DNA of 17,875 nucleotides from Victivallales bacterium. GTDB lineage: Bacteria; Verrucomicrobiota; Lentisphaeria; Victivallales; UBA1829. Both the position numbers and the translations under genes were made by a program. Location: NCBI GenBank assembly GCA_016285335.1, contig JAEEQO010000038.1, forward strand, positions 1 through 17,875. The letters are read 5' to 3'. The stretch's first letter is position 1, and each line of letters begins with the position of its first letter. The notes beneath the pieces are model-generated. The model saw only the letters and a program-made list of their open reading frames with translations. It was not told the DNA's origin and did no database searches. Positions 1 to 6,000 of the stretch are shown in pieces.

Positions 1-1
1 G

Positions 2-76
2 ATCTTCCGCGGCTACGAAAACCTCCTCGAAAAACTCATTTCGCTCTCCGTGAACGCCAAACTTGAGGAAACCTGA
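2..76 (+). CDS. C-terminal fragment of an unidentified protein
   Basis: An open frame enters from the left edge and ends at TGA 74-76. It encodes 24 residues ending in LISLSVNAKLEET. The codons are GC-rich and match the next gene, and the stop lies 4 nt before that gene's ATG, so the two probably form one transcription unit. The fragment is too short to identify a family and no function is proposed. Confidence 0.6.
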   Translation: MFRGYENLLEKLISLSVNAKLEET

Positions 77-80
77 CCCC

Positions 81-1634
81 ATGGCTTTTTCCAGACCGCG
101 CCGCCCCGCCCGCGGCGCTTCCAAATCCGCCCCGGACGACAAACGCTCCTTCCCCGCACGCAGGGAAACCGCGCCGAAAACGCAGGAAGCGTCCGGCGGC
201 GCTTCGGAATTCCTGTTCCAGCACGCCGTCGCGCTCGCCGTCTCCAACGCGCAGCTGGAAGACAAGCTCGACGCGGAGCATCCTCACGAAATCCTCGCCC
301 CGCTCGACTACGCCGACGAATGCCGCGTGAAGGCCGACGCCGTCCGCTCGTTCTGGCAGGTCCACGGACTCCCGGCGCAGCTGGTCCGGCAGATCATCCC
401 GTCGCCCCTGCCCCGCGGCTACCGCGCGACCTCCAAGCGCCGCGTGTACGTGTCGCGCGGCGGCGTGCTCCGGTTCTGCATGGGCTACGGCGCGGAACGC
501 GAGGAAACGCTGCGTTCCACGCTGGAACCCGAGTCCCACAACAACGTCTACAGCTGGCTCAGAAAGGCGCTCGTTTCGCCCGCGTACCGGACCGTCGGAC
601 GCAGCCTGAACTTCATCGTGGTCCGCGGCGGGTCGGACAAGCTGACGCTCATCCTGAACTTCTTCCACCTCGACGCCGCCGTCATGCACAAGGTCAAGCT
701 GCTGGCGGACCGCGTCCGCGCCGAACTCCCGCAGGTCGCCGCGATGTTCACGTTCCTGGACGAGACCCGTTCGGAATTCTACCTTGAGTCGCGTTCCGCC
801 GGGGCGCATCCGTTCAAAAAACTTTTCGGCTCCGAATATCTCGACCTCACGGTCGCGGGCTGCAAGTTCCTTTACCCGCCGTCCGCGTTCTCCCAGGTCA
901 ACGAATCCATCCTCGACAAGTTTGTCGCCGAGGCGAAAAAGCTTCTGAAGCCCGGCCCGGAATCCACGCTCATCGACCTCTTCTCCGGCTACGGACTCTT
1001 CGCCGTCGCGCTTGGCGACGCCCCGAAACGCACGATCGGCATGGACTTCAACGGCCCCGCCATCCATGCCGCGTCCGGCAACGCCACTCACAACCGCCCG
1101 GACGCCGACATCGAATTCGTCGCCTCGGCAGTCACGCCGTCCGCCATCGAGAACAAGCTCCCGCCCTGCCCCGCCGAACTCTACGGCGCGGACGGGGAAC
1201 AGCCAGAAGGCGAGCTCTTCATCCTCGACCCGCCCCGGAGCGGCGTGCGTCCGAACGTGATCGCCGCCATCGCGAAACGTTCCCCGGCGCGCGTCCTGAA
1301 CGTCTTCTGTTCCGCCGACGAGGTCCCGCGCACGCTCGCGGCATGGAAACACAACGGCTATTCCCCCTCGGCTGTCCGCGTCTTCGACATGTTCCCCGGC
1401 TCGCCCAACGTCGAAACGATGGTCCTGCTGGAGAAGACGAAGAAGAAGCCGCATCCGCTCGGCCGCGACGGCAGGAACGCCCGCGGCAAAGCACAGGGAA
1501 CGAAGAAGAACAACGCTTCGCCTTTCAAGTCCAACCGCGCCGCGAAGAAAGCCGCCAGACGCGGAAAGAACGCCCGCGACAGCCGGTCCGACGGGAAAAC
1601 CCGTCGCGGTCCGCGCTCCGGTTCCGGCAAATAA
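81..1634 (+). CDS. TrmA/RlmD-family RNA (uracil-5-)-methyltransferase
   Basis: This is a probable SAM-dependent RNA m5U methyltransferase acting on rRNA or tRNA in the cytoplasm; the target cannot be told from sequence. Residue numbers are for the 517-residue product. The SAM-binding motif is DLFSGYG at about 299-305, the family motif DPPRSG at 383-388, the presumed catalytic Cys is C410 (NVFCSADE), and the general-base Glu is E445 (SPNVETMVLL). FSQVNESI matches the family FxQxN element. I see no N-terminal TRAM domain and no four-Cys iron-sulfur cluster, so it is closer to TrmA-like forms than to full RlmD. Residues 1-40 and the last 70 or so are Lys/Arg/Gly/Ala-rich low-complexity tails, probably RNA-binding. 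ATG 81 is preferred over an upstream TTG at 63 because GAGGAA lies 10 nt before it. It sits 4 nt after the preceding stop. Confidence 0.85.
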   Translation: MAFSRPRRPARGASKSAPDDKRSFPARRETAPKTQEASGGASEFLFQHAVALAVSNAQLEDKLDAEHPHEILAPLDYADECRVKADAVRSFWQVHGLPAQLVRQIIPSPLPRGYRATSKRRVYVSRGGVLRFCMGYGAEREETLRSTLEPESHNNVYSWLRKALVSPAYRTVGRSLNFIVVRGGSDKLTLILNFFHLDAAVMHKVKLLADRVRAELPQVAAMFTFLDETRSEFYLESRSAGAHPFKKLFGSEYLDLTVAGCKFLYPPSAFSQVNESILDKFVAEAKKLLKPGPESTLIDLFSGYGLFAVALGDAPKRTIGMDFNGPAIHAASGNATHNRPDADIEFVASAVTPSAIENKLPPCPAELYGADGEQPEGELFILDPPRSGVRPNVIAAIAKRSPARVLNVFCSADEVPRTLAAWKHNGYSPSAVRVFDMFPGSPNVETMVLLEKTKKKPHPLGRDGRNARGKAQGTKKNNASPFKSNRAAKKAARRGKNARDSRSDGKTRRGPRSGSGK

Positions 1635-1683
1635 TACATTGAAACGCCCGTTTCCCGCTGTTAAAAAGTCCGAATAATGTATT
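1633..1683 (+). other. Weak inverted repeat after the methyltransferase gene
   Basis: AATACATT (1633-1640) is the reverse complement of AATGTATT (1676-1683). A small GAAAC/GTTTC hairpin is nested inside (1641-1654), and a run of T follows at 1682-1687. It could be a weak AT-rich terminator for the methyltransferase transcript, but the long loop makes this uncertain. The rest of the 209-nt gap before the next gene is AT-rich and holds the promoter listed next. Confidence 0.25.
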
Positions 1684-1732
1684 TTTTGTTATTTTATCGT
1701 TGATTTTTTCCGCATTTTCGTCCCGCTGCTGC

Positions 1733-1760
1733 TTGACATTCCCCGGAAACAATGTATTGT
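1733..1760 (+). promoter_or_regulatory. Sigma70-like promoter of the AraC-family gene
   Basis: A perfect -35 TTGACA (1733-1738) is followed after 16 nt by TATTGT (1755-1760, 4 of 6 matches). It lies in the AT-rich gap and points at the regulator gene. It predicts a start near 1767 and an untranslated leader of about 77 nt. Confidence 0.6.
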
Positions 1761-1775
1761 ATTTGGAAAAGTAGA

Positions 1776-1817
1776 GGAACGGCCGCCCGGAAGCGTTTTT
1801 CAGGAAGAGGCCGTCCC
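1776..1817 (+). promoter_or_regulatory. Stem-loop in the untranslated leader of the AraC-family gene
   Basis: GGAACGGCC (1776-1784) can pair with GGCCGTCCC (1809-1817) with one mismatch and a 24-nt loop. The only purine-rich Shine-Dalgarno-like stretch (AGGAAGAGG, ending at 1810) lies in the loop and 3' arm, some 33 nt before the ATG. The structure might affect translation, but no known element is recognised. Confidence 0.3.
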
Positions 1818-1843
1818 GCAGAAACCAGCACACACAGACCGAC

Positions 1844-2935
1844 ATGTTTGAACTTCCGAAAAAATTCGACAGGGAATACAGCGGCATCTTCCGCACCATC
1901 GGCCGCGACGTCTTTTCCACCGGGATCCTGAAAAAAGAAAACACTTCCATCGACTGGAACGGCGGTTCCTTCCCGCTCTTCTCCGTCTCCGTGCTGCTCC
2001 GTGGCCGCGGCACATACGTCGACCAGGACGGCACGGAATACCCGCTGATGCCCGGCAAGCTCTTCTTCCGCATCCCCCACCGGAAACACTCCACGTTCAT
2101 CGAGGAAAACAGCCGCTGGCTCGAGTTCTACATGTCGTGCCATTTCATGAGCGACGACGCCGCGGACTACGGCGGACACCCGCCCCACGACCACATGGAG
2201 CTCGACGAGAAGCGCGAGGGCTACCTGAAGCTGAAGAACATGCCCGGTCAGGACGACAAATGGATCTGGTCCATGTGCAAGCACGTGTTCTGCATCAACA
2301 CGCAGACCCCGGTGCGCGACATCGACCTGTCGCTCTCGCTGCTCAACGAGTGCTTCGACTTCATTTCGTTCATGAACAACGAGACGAACCAGTCGAAGAT
2401 CCCGCTGGAGATGTTCTCCCTCATCACCAAGCTCCTGAAGAGCCGCCGCGAGGACTTCTCCGACCGCATCACGTCCGAGATCAAGAAGATCATCCTCGAA
2501 AACCTCACGGACAACCGCTCCCTGCCCGAACTGCTGAAGGACCTGCCGCTCAGCTACCCGTCCCTGCGCCAGCATTTCATGCGCGTGATGGGGCACAACA
2601 TCGGCGAATACCAGATCCAGTGCCGCATGGAGGAGGCCGTGAACATGCTCATGCGCGGCGTGAGCGTGAAGGAAACCGCGTTCAACCTCGGCTACAAGGA
2701 CCAGTTCTTCTTCTCCAAGCAGTTCCACCAGAAGCTCGGCTATCCGCCCAGCGCCATCAATCCGCTGAACCCGCGCGGCGCCAGACGGTATCTTTCGAAG
2801 GACGACGCCCCGTCCGAACCCTCGGCCCCGGCGGCGGAGACGGCGGAAGCGAAGGTGAAGCCGCTTCCCCCGGCTCCCGTGGCCGCGTCCGCCCCGGCTT
2901 CGAAAACGAAGAAAAACGGCCCCGGCTCCAGATAA
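1844..2935 (+). CDS. AraC-family transcriptional regulator
   Basis: This is a 363-residue DNA-binding regulator. Residues about 30-110 look like a cupin-type sensing domain (strand-rich, SVLLRGRGTYVDQDGTEYPL, then FRIPHRKHSTF). Residues about 225-305 are the paired helix-turn-helix DNA-binding domain. The second HTH is well conserved (VSVKETAFNLGYKDQFFFSK, then QFHQKLGYPPS); the first (ELLKDLPLSYPSLRQHFMRV) is more divergent. The last 58 or so residues are a Pro/Ala/Lys-rich tail not usual for the family. ATG 1844 is the only upstream start in frame, and no Shine-Dalgarno lies directly before it. Such regulators often sense sugars, but no ligand or target can be inferred here: the next gene is a helicase-nuclease, with no sugar genes nearby. 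Confidence 0.88.
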   Translation: MFELPKKFDREYSGIFRTIGRDVFSTGILKKENTSIDWNGGSFPLFSVSVLLRGRGTYVDQDGTEYPLMPGKLFFRIPHRKHSTFIEENSRWLEFYMSCHFMSDDAADYGGHPPHDHMELDEKREGYLKLKNMPGQDDKWIWSMCKHVFCINTQTPVRDIDLSLSLLNECFDFISFMNNETNQSKIPLEMFSLITKLLKSRREDFSDRITSEIKKIILENLTDNRSLPELLKDLPLSYPSLRQHFMRVMGHNIGEYQIQCRMEEAVNMLMRGVSVKETAFNLGYKDQFFFSKQFHQKLGYPPSAINPLNPRGARRYLSKDDAPSEPSAPAAETAEAKVKPLPPAPVAASAPASKTKKNGPGSR

Positions 2936-2973
2936 CGGATTTCATCCCGCCGGAAAAAGACGCGATGAATCCG
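2936..2973 (+). other. Imperfect hairpin between the regulator and helicase genes
   Basis: CGGATTTCATC (2936-2946) pairs with GATGAATCCG (2964-2973) with one bulged base, immediately after the regulator's stop codon. A run of six T follows, but only after 14 nt (2987-2992), so it is not a canonical terminator. A CATAAT -10-like hexamer at 3011-3016 lacks a convincing -35. Nothing else is seen in this 118-nt gap. Confidence 0.3.
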
Positions 2974-3053
2974 GTTTACCGTCCGCTTTTTTCCTTGTCC
3001 GCACTCCGCCCATAATGTTTCAGATCCAACCTCCCGCAACCTGACAGGCAGCC

Positions 3054-6000
3054 ATGATAGAAAGCGTTTCCATCCCCCCGGATCCGGCTCCGCAAATCAA
3101 GGCGGAGCTTTCCTTCGCGCCCTTCTTCAACCTCGCATTCCAGCAGAACGGCATCCCGGCGGTGCAGGAACTGAAGCTGACGAACCTGTCCGGCCGGCCG
3201 CTGTCGGGCGTGACCTGCACGTTCACATCGTCCCCGGAAATGATCCGGCAGAAGACGGTCCGCGCGGAAGAGCTCGCTCCCGGCGAAACGCTGGCGCTTC
3301 ACGACCTCGGGATCGAACTCGATTTCGATTTCCTGGCGTCGATCTCCGAAGCCGTCAAGGGCAAGCTGAAACTCACGGTCGAACAGGACGGCCGGACGCT
3401 CTGCGAGCAGGAATACGACGTCACGGCGTTCGCCGCCGACCAGTGGACCGGACTCAGCGTCATGCCGGAGCTTCTCGCGGCGTTCGTGACGCCGAACATG
3501 GACGTGATCTCCGAGCTTCAGGCGCGCGCGTCCGAAGAACTCCGCAAGGCCACCGGCGACGCCTCCCTCGACGGCTACCGCTCCAACGACCGCAAGCGTG
3601 TGTACGAGATCTGCGCCGCCGTCTACCGCGCAGTGCATTCCTGGGGCATCCATTACGCGCTGCCGCCGTCGTCGATCGGGACGCCCGGCCAGAAGATCCG
3701 CTTCGCCGACAACATCTACCAGTACAAGCTCGGCACCTGCCTCGACACCTCGGTCCTGTTCGCGTCCGTGCTGGAGCAGTGCGGTCTGCATCCGGTCATC
3801 ATGATCCAGACCGGGCACGCCTACATCGGCTGCCACCTGGTCGACCGGTATTTCCCCGACATCCCGATGGACGACCTGCAGGCGATCCGCAAGCTCGTGG
3901 ACCTTGGCGAATTTCTGGTTCTGGAAACGACATCCACTGGCAATAATATCACTTTCACCAATGCGGTAGATACGGCATGTAAAAAGCATCTTAACCTCGA
4001 CAACGAGTTCGAATGCGCTATTGACATTTGCTGTGCCCGTCATAATGGAATCCGCCCAATACCTCTAAAACACAGTATAAATGGAGTGGAGCTTGCACCG
4101 GTTGAAAACGATGTGGATGAACTCAGCCCGGAACATCTTCGGCCACTCCGGGAATATGTAGATATTCCATTTAATGATGAAAAAACAGACCCGCAACCAG
4201 AAAGAGTCCGTCGCTGGACGCAGAAATTGCTCGATCTCTCCTTGCGGAACCGTTTGTTAAATGTCCGCGACACAAAACAGGTTATTCCGATTGCATGTGC
4301 TGATATCTCCAAATTAGAAGATGGAATAGCCGACAATGATTCTTTTTTGATTCTGCCACAACAAGATATTCTTGATGGGAAAGACCTCTTCCATGATTTG
4401 GAACTACTCAAAAACAAAAAAAACAACGCGAAATATATTAAAAGTGAATTCATGCAGAAAAATCTGCATGCTTTGCTCCCGCCGCAAGAACTAAACAAAC
4501 GTCTCGTAGCCGTCTACCGCCAGAGCAAATCCGACCTGGAGGAAGGCGGCGTGAACACGCTGTTCCTCGCGACCGGATTCCTCGAATGGAAGATGTCTGA
4601 ACGCGATGCAAAATCCTATCTCGCGCCCATCCTGCTGATCCCGATCCAGCTCAAGCGCAAATCCGTCGCAGAGGGATTCCACATTTCCCGCCTCGACGAG
4701 GACACCATGATCAACGAAACACTGCTGGAACTCCTCCGCACGCAGTTCCAACTCACGATTCCCGGCCTTGATCCGCTCCCTGTCGACGACTCTGGCGTAG
4801 ATGTTACTCGTATTATTCAGACAATCAGGCAGACTATAAAAGACATGAAAGGACTGGAAGTCCGGGAAGAGGCCTGCATCGGGCTGTTTTCGTTCGGCAA
4901 GTTCATCATGTGGAACGACTTGAGAGTTCGTCAGAACGATTTGCGGAAGAACGCGCTTGTGAACCATCTGATCGAGGGCGGAGGCTTCTTCGACGACGGG
5001 ATCGAAGTCTTCCCGCCGGAGGACATCGCACAACATCTGGACCTGAAAAGCCTCTGCTGCCCCATGAGCGCCGACTCCTCGCAGCTGACCGCCGTGATCT
5101 ACTCCGGCATGGGCAAGAGCTTCGTCCTGCACGGACCGCCCGGCACCGGCAAATCGCAGACCATCACGAACATCATCGCGCACAATTTGGCGCTCGGCCG
5201 CCGCGTGCTCTTCGTCTCCGAGAAGAAAGCCGCGCTCGACGTGGTCCACAACCGTCTCACGAAGATCGGCCTGAAACCCTTCTGCCTCGAACTCCACTCC
5301 AACAAGGCCGGGAAAAAAGATGTTTTAAAACAATTCGACGAGGCACTTCAAGTTCCAGATTGTACCTCGCCCGGTGAATGGGAGACCGTCATCGCGTCCA
5401 TGGAGCAGACGCGCGAGGAGCTGAACCGCTACGTGCGCGAGCTCCACAAGGTGTACCCGAACGGACTCTCCGCCTACGACTGCTTCGCGCGGACGCTCCC
5501 GCTCGCGGAGGCGCCCGATCCCGCGCTCGCGCCGGAGACCGATTTCCTGACGCAGACGCGCGAGGACCGCGAGACCGCCGAACGCCTCGCGTCCGATCTC
5601 GCCATCGCGTTCCGGGGCACGACGCCGGACGCACTGAACGCCCACCGCATCCTGAATCCGGCCCCGTGGACGCCCATTCAGGAAAATAACATTCTGAAGT
5701 CCGCGCAGGGGCTTGCCGCCTCGTCGGAACGCCTGCAAACGGCTTTTGCGGAGGTCGCCCCGGTGCTCAACATGCCGCCGGAGTCCGCGAACATCCCCGC
5801 CATCGCGAAAACCGCCGAACTCGCCGGGCTTCTCACGTCCTCTTCGAACATCCCCGCCGGGCTGGTCTGCGCCGATTATGCCGCGCGGATCGGTTTCCTG
5901 AAGGACTATCTCCGCGACGACCGCCGCCGCGCCGAACTGGAGGGCAAACTCTCCGCGTACCGGACGGACGTCTTCCCGCAATACGATTTCGACGGCATCA

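Noticed and set aside
36..1454. Long open frame antisense to the methyltransferase gene
   Set aside because: It is the GC-driven shadow of a gene with clear methyltransferase motifs, its protein is Arg/Gly/Asp/Val-rich without recognisable domains, and it has no ribosome binding site or promoter.
1641..1654. GAAAC/GTTTC mini-hairpin as a terminator of the methyltransferase gene
   Set aside because: The stem is only 5-6 bp and no T-run follows it.
1694..2728. Long open frame antisense to the AraC-family gene
   Set aside because: The sense strand has conserved HTH motifs and a promoter; the antisense product is compositionally biased and unlike any family I know.
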